From an uncultured Bacteroidales bacterium (GTDB lineage Bacteria; Bacteroidota; Bacteroidia; Bacteroidales; ML635J-15), in the NCBI GenBank assembly GCA_937982115.1, contig CALJNE010000058.1, positions 1-64,000 on the forward strand: DNA of 64,000 bases, given 5' to 3'. The notes beneath the pieces were generated by a model. It had not been told where the DNA came from. It did not search any database and was given only the letters and a program-made list of their open reading frames with translations. A program made the translations under genes and the position numbers. Of the stretch, positions 28,744 to 39,800 are shown piece after piece (the stretch's first letter is position 1; the number at the start of each line of letters is the position of its first letter).

Positions 28744-31700
28744 CTACTTTACAACAACAAACTTTTTATTTAAGGTAAAGTCATCGCAAAAAATCTGGAA
28801 AGTGTAAACTCCTGAATTTAAAGAATTTATGTTTATCGAATTTTCGGAATATATGCCATTGAAAATAATTTTTCCACTTATATCTATAATTTTCAAAATA
28901 GCATCGTTAAGATTTTTATTTGATTTAATAGTTATATATTCGCTTGCCGGATTAGGATAAATTTCAATAAGATAATCCTGATTCTGTTTTATATTATCGC
29001 AAATGTAAACAGGAATATTTAATTCATAAAATTCTGAAATACAGTCGTAGGTAGAGATATGCCAGTCGTAAAAATAGTAATAATACTGAGTTGGGTAAGA
29101 AGAAGCTGAACTGTGTTTAATTGAAACAACTCCCGGAATCTGATACGGATAATTTAGACTTGCGGATTGATCTGATCTAAAAAGATATGGTGTTCCGAGT
29201 CCCGCAAGTTGTAAATTATTTTCAACTGGCACATTAAAACCGAGACTTATGTATGAAACTCCGGCAGGACAATAAACCTCCCGAACATCAATTATTTGTT
29301 GAGATGAGTTGCGAAGAGCGATAGTTCTATTTCCGGCATATTGAGCATTGACAAGTACAGAATCCAGGACAAAAGGCTGATAAGCATCAAAAACAAGGTA
29401 ATGAATGTATGAAGGATTACCGAAAAAGCTGCCTCCGCTGGTTAAAACTGTCTCACCTACGGAAAATGCTTCTCCCGGAACAAATTCACGTAAGTAATAT
29501 GTTATATATGGAGTTTCCCATACATCTGGAGCGGGATGTTCCATAAAATTTCCGGAAAAGAATTCCTGCTCATCCTCGGGACTATTATACCATAAAATAG
29601 TACCACCAGAGGATTGCAAATCAATTGAAAATGGCTCTCCATCGCAAGCTTCTATAGGGTTTTGTTGAGGAAATTCAAGGAGATTAACAGTTATGTAGTT
29701 ATTTTTAATTAATGTATTTTCTCCGTATTGATTTGAGACGGTAAGGCTAACGTTGTAAGTTCCGCTCTGCATGTATGTATGAACAGGGTTTTGTTCTGTT
29801 GATGTATTTCCATCACCGAAATTCCAGAGCCATTGTTGAGGATTATTAATAGAATTATCAATAAATTGCACTACTCCCAAGCATGAGTTAAGAGGTTCAG
29901 CAAAGAAATAGGGAGTTGGAGGATTTTCGCTTCCAATACAATCAAATTGAATTTTGAAACCTTGCAAAGCCAATCCGGCATCACTGTAGAATCTGATAGT
30001 AATAGCATTACCTGAACTTGTAATAATACCAGGATTTCCTGTTGTATTACAATAATAAGTGTTGTTAATTAAAGTAGCGGCAATTGACGTTCCGTCATAA
30101 AAAGCAATATAATCATAATCGCAGTATGAACCGCTTCCTGGTTCTATATCAAATTCCAGAATATTAAGTTGAATTTGATTACCGTCAGGAGCAATGATAG
30201 TAATGCTTGCATCAGTGTTGTCGTAATAGTTTTGAGTAGGACCTCCTGCATCGTAAATAATTCCGTTACAACCTTCAACAATTTGATTTCCTGATTGAGG
30301 CATCAAGTAAAAGCATGGTATTGAAGGATCAATAAAAACGAAATTTTCCTTAACCATTTGTTGAGTACCACAAGATCCTGAAACTGTAAGAGTAACGGTA
30401 AAACTTCCGAAACTTGTATATATATGAGCAGGATTTATTTCTGTTGAAGTAGCACCATCTCCAAAGTCCCACAAGAAATTGTCTCCATTATAGCTTTGAT
30501 TATTAAATTGCACCACAAAAGGAGGCTGACAGGCTTCAGTTACATTGGCATTAAAATCGGCATGGACAATATTTTCATAGGGAGATGCGACTCCGATAGC
30601 ATAAAAAGCGTTGCCAACAGCTTCCACTTCAGGTGAACATGCTCCATAAAGGTCAGCAGCAGCCTGCATACCATAAAACCAAGCATCGTTGTAGTTTGAA
30701 TTTGGAGTTAGATAAACCGTTTGCATGCGGAACATAATTTTTTCGGCTTTCAAAATACCAATTTCTGATACCGAATAAGAATTTCCGTGATCGTTAGTAC
30801 CTGATCCCCCTTGGCAAAGCAAATAAAACAAGTAGGCCATAGGTCCGTTATTGGTATGTACGCCACCGTAATCCTGAGTTCCTGAATACCAATATTGACC
30901 AAGATATGTATCAGGTTTGTTGTAAGCTTTTGGATTAGACAATGATCTTATCACAATTCCAATGTCTTCTCCGATTGTCCAATCGGCATACTCGGGAACA
31001 GCATAAAATTCTATTGCTGTTCCAAAAATATCAGAAAAGGCCTCATTAAGAGCTCCGGATTCGTTAATATAGTTCAGATTGCTTGTATATGTTGTTAGTC
31101 CATGGCTAATTTCATGCCCGCAGATGTCTATAGTAGTAAGTGGAGTAATATTTTGGTCGGGATTTCCATCTCCGTAAGTCATATATTGACCATTCCAGAA
31201 AGCATTTACATTTGAACTCATTCCATAATCAATAAGATTAAAATGCACAAAGGACCAAAGACGATATCCATTACCGTCAATGCTGTTTCTGGAGTGGCGA
31301 TTTAGAAAATAATCATAGGTTGATATTGTAGCAAAATGAGCATCAGGAGCATACTGGTCAAGTTGAGGATTTACATTATTCCAGTAATTATCATTATCAT
31401 AGAACTCCACAGCATTTGCCCAACTGCTTGTATTCTGGCAATTTAGTGTTCTAATACCCTGCCCTCTTGTTCTATCGTCAAGTATATAGTTACTGCCTGT
31501 GTACCAGGTATTGATTTGTTTTGTCCCGCTATATTGTGTTACTGCAGTTCCAATTTCATTTGAATTATGCAGTGTGGTAATAGAAAAAAGCACTTTTCCA
31601 TTTTGTGCATCTACATAAACATTTTGTCTTGACAGCGGATAGCGAGCATAAACATCAAATTTATAAGCTGCTTTGAATTCAGAATCTTTAAACTCTATAT

Positions 31701-32262
31701 TTGAAGGAACTATTACTTTTTCAGCTTTAGGAAAATAAGTAGCTTGATCATTCCCGGTAAAAATTTTCAAAAAATTTTCTTCATCGGCAGATTCCCACAT
31801 ATATTGGTTGGCACCGACAAAATTCAAAGCCGATTGCAAAGCAGCTTGTTCAGAAATATTAAATTGAGAATTACATTCAATTTTATCAATAACATCTCCA
31901 TTAAATGCAACTACTTTACCATTTTTAGAATGAATGTGTAATCTGGAAAATTCAACCGGATAACCTGCAAAAGTCTGATAATATCTGGATGTAATTTCTA
32001 TCTCGTTATTGTTCTGCTCCTGAAACTTAACAAAATCAATTTTATTATCATTCGATATTGCCTTTATAAGATATAAAACTTTATCTGTGGATAAGTTAGC
32101 ATTATCTCTAAATTTCACAAAATCCGGAATTTTGGAATAATTTTTTAATCTGAGAATTTGAGCATCAGGAAATAATTGTGAGGCTTTTTCACCATGATAA
32201 ATCTGAGAATAAGCGAATCCTACACTATAAACAAAAGCTAAAAATAAAAGAATCTTTTTCAT
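28744..32262 (-). CDS. M4-family (thermolysin-like) metallopeptidase with PKD and CUB-like domains and T9SS sorting domain
   Basis: 'DICGHEISHGLTTYTSNLNYINESGALNEAFSDIFG' (HExxH...E); PKD 'WDFGDGATSTEINPAHIY' and 'WNFGDGNTSTEQNPVHTY'; C-term 'EIYPNPASEYITIKS...NSGVYTFQIF'. Confidence 0.95.
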   Translation of the reverse strand: MKKILLFLAFVYSVGFAYSQIYHGEKASQLFPDAQILRLKNYSKIPDFVKFRDNANLSTDKVLYLIKAISNDNKIDFVKFQEQNNNEIEITSRYYQTFAGYPVEFSRLHIHSKNGKVVAFNGDVIDKIECNSQFNISEQAALQSALNFVGANQYMWESADEENFLKIFTGNDQATYFPKAEKVIVPSNIEFKDSEFKAAYKFDVYARYPLSRQNVYVDAQNGKVLFSITTLHNSNEIGTAVTQYSGTKQINTWYTGSNYILDDRTRGQGIRTLNCQNTSSWANAVEFYDNDNYWNNVNPQLDQYAPDAHFATISTYDYFLNRHSRNSIDGNGYRLWSFVHFNLIDYGMSSNVNAFWNGQYMTYGDGNPDQNITPLTTIDICGHEISHGLTTYTSNLNYINESGALNEAFSDIFGTAIEFYAVPEYADWTIGEDIGIVIRSLSNPKAYNKPDTYLGQYWYSGTQDYGGVHTNNGPMAYLFYLLCQGGSGTNDHGNSYSVSEIGILKAEKIMFRMQTVYLTPNSNYNDAWFYGMQAAADLYGACSPEVEAVGNAFYAIGVASPYENIVHADFNANVTEACQPPFVVQFNNQSYNGDNFLWDFGDGATSTEINPAHIYTSFGSFTVTLTVSGSCGTQQMVKENFVFIDPSIPCFYLMPQSGNQIVEGCNGIIYDAGGPTQNYYDNTDASITIIAPDGNQIQLNILEFDIEPGSGSYCDYDYIAFYDGTSIAATLINNTYYCNTTGNPGIITSSGNAITIRFYSDAGLALQGFKIQFDCIGSENPPTPYFFAEPLNSCLGVVQFIDNSINNPQQWLWNFGDGNTSTEQNPVHTYMQSGTYNVSLTVSNQYGENTLIKNNYITVNLLEFPQQNPIEACDGEPFSIDLQSSGGTILWYNSPEDEQEFFSGNFMEHPAPDVWETPYITYYLREFVPGEAFSVGETVLTSGGSFFGNPSYIHYLVFDAYQPFVLDSVLVNAQYAGNRTIALRNSSQQIIDVREVYCPAGVSYISLGFNVPVENNLQLAGLGTPYLFRSDQSASLNYPYQIPGVVSIKHSSASSYPTQYYYYFYDWHISTYDCISEFYELNIPVYICDNIKQNQDYLIEIYPNPASEYITIKSNKNLNDAILKIIDISGKIIFNGIYSENSININSLNSGVYTFQIFCDDFTLNKKFVVVK

Positions 32263-32331
32263 AAAAACAGTTAAAAAAATGAATAATATTTTTTTGCAAG
32301 ATACTTAAAAATATAAAATGATGAACAAAAA

Positions 32332-33381
32332 TTATCGTATTCCGGCTTTTCTTATAGCATCGCGATATTTTTTTGCATTTCTTTCGTGTTGAGCAAGAGT
32401 AACTGCAAATTCGTGATAACCGGAAAAATCTGCTTTAGCACAAAAATAGAGGTAATTATGTTTTTCATAATTAAGCACTGCATCAATTGAAGATATTGAC
32501 GGAATATTTATTGGACCTGGTGGTAATCCAGGATATTTATATGTATTGTATGGTGAATCTATTTCAAGATGACAGTTTAAAACCCGCTTGATAGAAAAAT
32601 CTCCAACAGCAAAAATCACAGTAGGGTCTGCTTGAAGTAGCATTCCTTTATTCAGTCTGTTAATATAAACTCCTGCAACACGAGCTTTTTCGTCATTTTT
32701 CTGCGTTTCGGCTTCCACTATAGAGGCTAGCACCGAAACTTCAACAGGCGTTAAACCTATTTTTGATGCTTTATTTCTGCGTTCATCATTCCAAAACTTT
32801 TTATATTCATCAGACAACCTGTCAATTAAATTTTCGGGAGTGGTTGTCCAATAAACTTCATAAGTATTTGGAATAAACATTGCCATAAATGTCTCACTAT
32901 TAAACCCGTATTTCTCGGCTGTCTGAGAGTTAGTTAAATATTCAGCAATTGCTGCAGAATCAGCTTCAATATATATTGCAAACTTTCCTGCAAGTATTTC
33001 AAGACTCCTTACCGAAATAAAACTTAAATTTACCGGAGTTTGTCTCCCACTACGCAAAAGATTTACCAGCTCATTGTTAGACATCCCGTTATACAACTCA
33101 TACCTACCTGCTTTTACTGAATTGACATATTTCTTTTTTTCGGCAACAAAACGAAAAGAATTAATATCGTCAACATAATTATTCTCTTTCAGAATTCGGC
33201 AAACATCTTCAAAATTGGAACCTGTAGGTATATAAAGAAATTCTTTTGATTTACTCAGCTTAACATTTGGTTTAAAAATATAATTATAATATTTCATCCC
33301 AAAAAGTCCGCCCAAAATCAGGATAACTACAAAAACCACCAATAGAAAAGGAATAAATTTTTTCTTTTTAGCCATCGTCAT
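32332..33381 (-). CDS. mltG: endolytic murein transglycosylase MltG
   Basis: 'VSVLASIVEAETQKNDEKARVAGVYINRLNKGMLLQADPTVIFAVGD', 'SPYNTYKYPGLPPGPINIPS'. Confidence 0.95.
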   Translation of the reverse strand: MTMAKKKKFIPFLLVVFVVILILGGLFGMKYYNYIFKPNVKLSKSKEFLYIPTGSNFEDVCRILKENNYVDDINSFRFVAEKKKYVNSVKAGRYELYNGMSNNELVNLLRSGRQTPVNLSFISVRSLEILAGKFAIYIEADSAAIAEYLTNSQTAEKYGFNSETFMAMFIPNTYEVYWTTTPENLIDRLSDEYKKFWNDERRNKASKIGLTPVEVSVLASIVEAETQKNDEKARVAGVYINRLNKGMLLQADPTVIFAVGDFSIKRVLNCHLEIDSPYNTYKYPGLPPGPINIPSISSIDAVLNYEKHNYLYFCAKADFSGYHEFAVTLAQHERNAKKYRDAIRKAGIR

Positions 33382-33444
33382 TTTTTATTTAAAATGGCAA
33401 ATTTATCTTTTTATCCGAAATAAATAAATTCCGACAGAGTAATT

Positions 33445-34431
33445 TTAATAACGAAATTGCCATTCTTTTAAGTAATAAAATTTTGAGGTTTTCCACTTTC
33501 GTTTTGTTGGAAAAGCATACTCTAATGAAGTATATTTTGTAACAAAAGCAGCATAAAACTCTTCCACCAGTGTGTAAAATGGCCAAATGTTCTTTTGTAG
33601 TAAATAACTCTGTGCAAAAGGTTTAAAGCTATGTGTTATAAAACCTAAAAAATAATTACAATACATCGCTATGTATTTTGTTGCCACACCTTTTAAACTT
33701 TTATTTATCCAAATTTTAAACAATTGATTCTGAATGTTGAAAGATCTTATTTTACTATCTATTTTAATTTTGCTTTCAAAATCAATTATTTTCGTATTTC
33801 TTTTCTTTGCAAAATCTTTAAAACAATCTATGTCAGGACAGGTTATTATCTTTATCTGCTTCATCTTTTTCTCGAATAAGCGTTGAAGATGTTCCTTTTT
33901 TAAACCACCAACATTGGACAACTTCATCTCCCCACGAACATTGTCCTTTACAGATAAAATTCTGGTCTTATACTTATCGTCACATAAAAATATTGGATCA
34001 TTTCCGGTGGTACGACTGTTTGGAATGCCTTTACGTCCCTTCTGATTAAACAAAAACCACAAATCTTGCATAAATAATTCACTCAAAAAATTCTTGTCAT
34101 TCAAAGGTATTGACATCAGAATTTTATGCCTCCAGTCAAAAGCCGTCAATGGAGCAATTTCAAAACGTTTACACATTTTTTTCAAACTTGCCATTCCTTC
34201 TCTTTGAATGAATTTAGCGTAACTTATAAACAAATCTTTTTTGTGAATGTAATGCAAACTTGTTCCTGTACTTGGTAAAAATGTTCTCCTACAGCTTTTA
34301 CATTTATAACGATAAGTATATTTATACTTACCATGCTTCACAAATTCCTCACTACCGCACCATGGGCAATGCCTAACCTTAATCACTTTTTGATAAATAT
34401 TAAGCAATTCTTTAGACGGGTTGTTTGACAT
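33445..34431 (-). CDS. IS1595-like zinc-ribbon transposase-like protein, probably catalytically degenerate
   Basis: CPWCGS...YRYKCKSCRRTF zinc ribbon, TAFDWRHKILMSIP HTH region, C-terminal LKGVATKYIAMYCNYF. Expected DDE Asp before NQKGRKG appears as Q122 (D123 adjacent). Start at MSNNPSKEL, downstream of the -7 box at 34449-34456. Confidence 0.8.
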   Translation of the reverse strand: MSNNPSKELLNIYQKVIKVRHCPWCGSEEFVKHGKYKYTYRYKCKSCRRTFLPSTGTSLHYIHKKDLFISYAKFIQREGMASLKKMCKRFEIAPLTAFDWRHKILMSIPLNDKNFLSELFMQDLWFLFNQKGRKGIPNSRTTGNDPIFLCDDKYKTRILSVKDNVRGEMKLSNVGGLKKEHLQRLFEKKMKQIKIITCPDIDCFKDFAKKRNTKIIDFESKIKIDSKIRSFNIQNQLFKIWINKSLKGVATKYIAMYCNYFLGFITHSFKPFAQSYLLQKNIWPFYTLVEEFYAAFVTKYTSLEYAFPTKRKWKTSKFYYLKEWQFRY

Positions 34432-34448
34432 AAAATTAAAATTTGGTA

Positions 34449-34456
34449 CAAAGATA
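34449..34456 (-). promoter_or_regulatory. -7 box TATCTTTG upstream of the transposase-like gene
   Basis: Plus-strand CAAAGATA 18 nt before the start; flanking sequence resembles that at 400-445. Confidence 0.55.
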
Positions 34457-34515
34457 TAAAATACCCACATAATTTTGTATTAGAGGAAAAATTTATTTAA
34501 CAAAAAATATAATTC

Positions 34516-35373
34516 TTGTATTATTGCACTGATAATCTTTATGCTATGCTTTTTATTTACCATAAAATAACTTTTTCCTCAAAAAGATTTTCTACTATCA
34601 GGTTTTTCTTTTTGTCTAATTTTTTTCGTTTCCTTATATTTTTTATCTTAATTTTGTTAATTATAATCCTTACATACTCTTGCGATAATGATTCCTCTCG
34701 ATGTTTCAAATCTAATGGAGAAATCAAAACAGTTAAGTATGATTTGGAGTATTTTGATAAAGTGAAAATTTACAGTGATTTTGAAATTGTTTTCGAAAAC
34801 TCTCCTTTTCATTCTATTACAATTACCACAGGAAAAAACTTATTACCTTTTATTGATTACGATGTTGAAAATTCCGTTTTAACACTAAGGGATAGAAATG
34901 GCTGTGATTTTTTAAGAAAATATTTAAAAACTAAATTAATAATTTCTGCACCTAAGCTTTCACAAATTGACATAATGGAAACTTGTGACTTAATAAGTTA
35001 TGACACATTATATTTTGACAAGTTATTAATTGATAATTATGGAGGAATTTTAAAAACAGATTTACTGCTTTTTGGGGACAGTTTATATTTTCGTTGCCAT
35101 GCAAGTACAGGAGACTATAGACTAAAAGGCAGTTCTAAGTTTGCATATTTTTATAATCGAGGTTCCGGGTATTTACGAGCAAGAGCTTTTATTGCTGATT
35201 ACATTCATGCTGTTCATTATTCACTCGGAGATTCTGAAGTTAACGCGAAGGATGCTTTAAAAATTGAATTCATTGATTACGGAAGAATTTTATCTTTTTC
35301 AGACAAGTGTCCTTTGATAATAACAGATAGAAACTGGGGCGATAAATTTGAAAATTTAGGTTGTCCCCAATAA
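34516..35373 (+). CDS. divergent DUF2807-like lipoprotein
   Basis: 'GEIKTVKYDLEYFDKVKIYSDFEIVFENSPFHSITI' resembles the DUF2807 N-terminus; ATG 34546 more likely than TTG 34516. Confidence 0.6.
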   Translation: MYYCTDNLYAMLFIYHKITFSSKRFSTIRFFFLSNFFRFLIFFILILLIIILTYSCDNDSSRCFKSNGEIKTVKYDLEYFDKVKIYSDFEIVFENSPFHSITITTGKNLLPFIDYDVENSVLTLRDRNGCDFLRKYLKTKLIISAPKLSQIDIMETCDLISYDTLYFDKLLIDNYGGILKTDLLLFGDSLYFRCHASTGDYRLKGSSKFAYFYNRGSGYLRARAFIADYIHAVHYSLGDSEVNAKDALKIEFIDYGRILSFSDKCPLIITDRNWGDKFENLGCPQ

Positions 35374-35382
35374 ATTAGGTTT

Positions 35383-35820
35383 TTATTTATCGTATTTTCT
35401 AACTATAAAAACATCATAATCACCAAGATAATTAAACCCGTATTTTTGATAAAGTTTGCGAGCAACAAAATTTTCTTTATGTACTTCAAGTTTTATTTGC
35501 AATCCTGATTTACGAGCATAGTCCATCGTTTTTTCCATTAAAAGATGACTTAATCCTTTCCCTTGATATTGTGGAAGAATTCCGAAATGATGTAAATACA
35601 GTCTTCGTTTATCGTTAGTAATCCATGATGTTCCGATTATTGTCCCGAAAAGTTTTTCGGTTAAAACAAACAATGCTCCTCCACTATTTATAGTGTTTTT
35701 AATTATTTCAAGATTATCTCCTCTATGAGCTCCTCCCATATCAGTTGCATTCCAAACTTCTAACACTCCGTCATAATCAGATTCGTAAAAATCTCTTACA
35801 TAATAAATTTCGCTTGCCAT
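35383..35820 (-). CDS. GNAT-family N-acetyltransferase
   Basis: 'LHHFGILPQYQGKGLSHLLMEKTMDYARKSG...VHKENFVARKLYQKYGFNYLGDY'. Confidence 0.93.
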   Translation of the reverse strand: MASEIYYVRDFYESDYDGVLEVWNATDMGGAHRGDNLEIIKNTINSGGALFVLTEKLFGTIIGTSWITNDKRRLYLHHFGILPQYQGKGLSHLLMEKTMDYARKSGLQIKLEVHKENFVARKLYQKYGFNYLGDYDVFIVRKYDK

Positions 35821-35833
35821 AGTAAACAGTTTT

Positions 35834-36586
35834 TTAATAATTTTTTAATCTTTTTACATAATCTAAAAACAAATTCAAACTACGATATTTAGTTTCATCA
35901 AATTTAAAATCAACACATTCTGAATAATAGTGATTTAAATCTATGTAGGGATAATCATTTTGGTAAAACTTTGAAACTTGTGATAAGTTATCTATGCCAT
36001 TTTTGAATATATTGTTTAGATTATTAATTACAGTTTGAGGCACTGAACTAAGAGCAACCCATACTGCAAAAACTGCAGGCAATCCGGTTAATTTATTCCA
36101 TTCTTGAGCTAAATCCGTTGCATATTTATAATTTTTTCTGATTTTCATAGCTCGGTCGCCAATAACTACTCCTCCTATTTCATTGTCAATGTTTTGTTCA
36201 TAGCCATTTTGAGATGGAAGAAAATTCAATTCTCTTTTCCACAGGAGTTGATTTAGAATTTTAACTAATAAAATAGATGTTTTGGATTGATAATCCAATA
36301 ATATTGTATTTAGCTCATTTATAGGCTTTTGACTTAACAATAAAACCGATTCAACTTTATTTTTCGCTGCAATACAATAATCAGAAAAAATTCTAACATC
36401 TTCAAGTTCAATTAGCGCTCCAACAGGAACAAGACTTATTTGTGAATTTTTATTTTTAATTAATTCAAAACACTTTGATGGATAACAAAATTCCAAATCA
36501 AGATGGTTCTCGCTGAATTGAGAGTTTTCCAGAGAATATCTAAAAGGCAAAGTATTGGAATAAGACACTAAAGAAATCTTAAACAT
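35834..36586 (-). CDS. mqnA: menaquinone biosynthesis protein MqnA (chorismate dehydratase)
   Basis: 'ISLVSYSNTLPFRYSL', 'ISLVPVGALIEL', 'YATDLAQEWNKLTGLPAVFAVWV'. Confidence 0.9.
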   Translation of the reverse strand: MFKISLVSYSNTLPFRYSLENSQFSENHLDLEFCYPSKCFELIKNKNSQISLVPVGALIELEDVRIFSDYCIAAKNKVESVLLLSQKPINELNTILLDYQSKTSILLVKILNQLLWKRELNFLPSQNGYEQNIDNEIGGVVIGDRAMKIRKNYKYATDLAQEWNKLTGLPAVFAVWVALSSVPQTVINNLNNIFKNGIDNLSQVSKFYQNDYPYIDLNHYYSECVDFKFDETKYRSLNLFLDYVKRLKNY

Positions 36587-36842
36587 TATTCATTATTAAA
36601 AATTTTTGTCAAAATTAATTTAATTTTTTAATTATTTTCTTTTGAATTTTTTAATCTTTTTTTCAATTCTACAATACATTAAAATTAAGTTTTTTGCAGC
36701 AAAAAGCATTTTATTATATTACTTTAATATTTTATAATACTCATTTAACATAAAATTATTCTATTTTTTTATCACTTTTTATTATTTATCGTTTGTAGTA
36801 AAAAGTTTTTCGATATATTTACAGAGCCAAATTAAGCGAGGT

Positions 36843-39800
36843 TTGAAAATGAAAAAAATTTTAGTTTTATTAGTTCTGTTTTTGTATTGTTTGAGCAGTT
36901 TAAAATCGCAGTACAGCACAACCGGTACAGATTTTTGGTTGGCTTTCATGCAAAATTTCGATGATCCTGCTAATACAATATTGTACATAACCTCAGATGT
37001 TGCATCGTCGGGGACAGTTTCAATGCCGGGTACAGGTTGGAGTACAAATTTTAGCGTAGCAGCCAATGGTACAGCAACAGTAACAATTCCCACAGCTCAA
37101 GATGCCGCAATTTCTACCAATAATTCTGTGGTAAATAAAGCTGTTAGGGTTACTTCAAATAATGCTGTCGCTGTTTATGCTGCAAATCAAAGAACGGCCT
37201 CTTCTGATGCAACCCTAATATTACCTGTTCACGCTTTAGGTGATACTTATAGAATTATGTCTTATAACTCATTTTCAAGTGATCAACCAAGTATGTTTGC
37301 AATTGTTGGTATTCAAAATAATACATCAATTGAAATTATCCCTACAGCAGCTGTTCAAGGAGGTTCGGGAGCAAACGTTCCGTTTACAATAACATTAAAT
37401 CAAGGACAAGTTTATTTAGTAAAAAGTACAGGAGACTTAACGGGAACTATTGTTAGAGCTACCAACACAGGACAATGTAATGATTTTGCAGTTTTTGCAG
37501 GCAACAGATGTGCTAAAGTTCCTACTTCGTGTGATTATTGCGACCATCTTTACGAACAGATGATTCCAATCAAAGCATGGGGAAAACAGTACGTTACTGT
37601 TCCTCTTATGACTCGTAACGGTGATATTTACAGAATTTTAGCTTCAGAAAACAATACACAAGTAAGCATAAATAATGGTGCTCCAATAAATTTAAATGCA
37701 GGTCAATTTTACGAAACCATGCAAACCGGAGCTTGTTTTATATCTGCGAATAATCCAATATGTGTTGCTCAGTACAGTAGAGGCACAAGCTGCGACGGAG
37801 TTACCTCCGATCCGTTCATGATAATTTTGTCTCCGATAGAGCAAACTCTTAATTACATTGTTTTTCAAGCATTCAACACTACTGCAATTAATCAATTTTA
37901 CACTAATATTGTAACTCAAACAGCATACACAAGTCAGGTGCAATTAAACGGTTCTGCAATTACCGGATGGCAAACAGTTCCTTCTAACACTCAATACTCA
38001 TACGTCAGAAAAAATATTCCTCAGGGTAGTCATGTTTTAACCTCACCTCAAGGTGTTTTAGCATCGGTTTATGGCTTTGGAAATGTTGAATCATACGGTT
38101 ACCTTGCCGGAGCAAATATTCAACCATTATACGTTAGTTTTGACATTATTATTGACGGGAACCCAATACCTTATGATGTTTTTCAAGACACTTTAAATTG
38201 TGAACAATCAGCTAACGGAATAGGATTTTCCACCTCATATGCAAATATTACTAATGTTTGGTTTGATTTTGGAGATGGAAATACTGCTACCGGGACCAAT
38301 GTTTTTCATACCTATCAAAATCCGGGAGTTTATACTGTAACAATGCATTTTAGACGAGTTGGCAGTTGTATCGACGAAACTTTATCTATGCAAGTTCCAG
38401 TTTCAAATTCTTTACCTCCATTTGATTTTATTAACGACACCATAGTTTGTAACGGTAGTCCTTTTGTAATCAATCCAAATGTCAGCGGAGTAAATTTCTT
38501 ATGGCAAAATGGAAGCACAGCTCCTACTTTCACAGCAAATGCAACAGGCACATACTCTTTAACTATTTCCGACAACTATGGATGCTCGGCAAGCAGATCG
38601 GCCTTTGTGAAGTTTGTAAACTTAATTGTAAATATTTCTGCACAACCATTATCATGTTCAGGACTTAATGATGGTGGTTTAACAGCCTATCCGGTTGGAG
38701 GTGATCCTGCATACGCATATTACTGGAATACCAGTCCGCCTTCATTTGCTCAAACAATAACTAATTTAGGTGCTGGCAACTACTCTGTAACTGTAACAGA
38801 CGGTAATGGTTGTACAGCCACAAGCAGTTATTCACTAACAATGCCTCCGGCTCTAATTGTTACGGTAAATTCAACAACATCTCCCTTATGCTTTGGACAA
38901 AGCAATGGATCTGCATCCCTATCTGTGAATGGAGGCACTGCCCCATTCAGTGTTAATTGGGATAAACCTGGAGTCAGCGGATTAAATCCATCGAACTTAG
39001 GACGGGGAACTTACATGTTCACTGTAACCGACGTTAATGGTTGTTATGGAACAGGAAACTTCACAATTACTGAACCTGCTGAATTAACTTATCAAACATC
39101 TCAATTAAATGCGGCTTGTTTTGGTCAACCTATCAGTGCTACCGTAACTCCATTCGGAGGAACTCCTCCTTATACAATAACCTGGCAGGATGGATCAACC
39201 TCTTTCACAAATACAAATATTCCGGCTAATACAAATTTTGGTTTTACAATTACAGATTCTCATAATTGCAGTAAAACCGGAAGTGTTTATCTACTCTCAC
39301 CACCAGAATTAACGTTATCAAGTACTTACTCGAATATTAGATGTAAAGGAGAAAATAATGGGTCTATTTCTCTAACCGTACAAGGTGGAATTCCCCCATA
39401 TATAGCTCTCTGGAATACCGGACATACCGGGTTAAATTACTCAAATCTTGGTCCCGGAGATTATTATGTTACTGTAATGGATCATAACTCCTGTTCTTTG
39501 ACATCACACTTTAATATTCGTGAAGCATCTCAACATTTAAAATTAAACGTTACAACTCGAAATGTTACTTGTTCAGGCTACAGAGACGGAGCAATATTAT
39601 TATTAGCTTCCGGCGGTGTATCGCCTTATTCATATTCAATATCGGATGGTATAAATACTTTTAATGGACAATCAAATAACGGTGTTCCTGCAGGGGAATT
39701 TATTGCTTCGGTAACTGATAATTATGGTTGCAAAGTTGACACTACAGTAATAATCTCGGAACCTGCACCTTTAACTGCACTTGTTGGTTATCTTGATCCA

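Noticed and set aside
33382-34515. Recently active IS element with TIRs around the 33445-34431 gene
   Set aside because: I found no convincing terminal inverted repeats or target duplications by eye, and the three copies are divergent; a computed search could overturn this.
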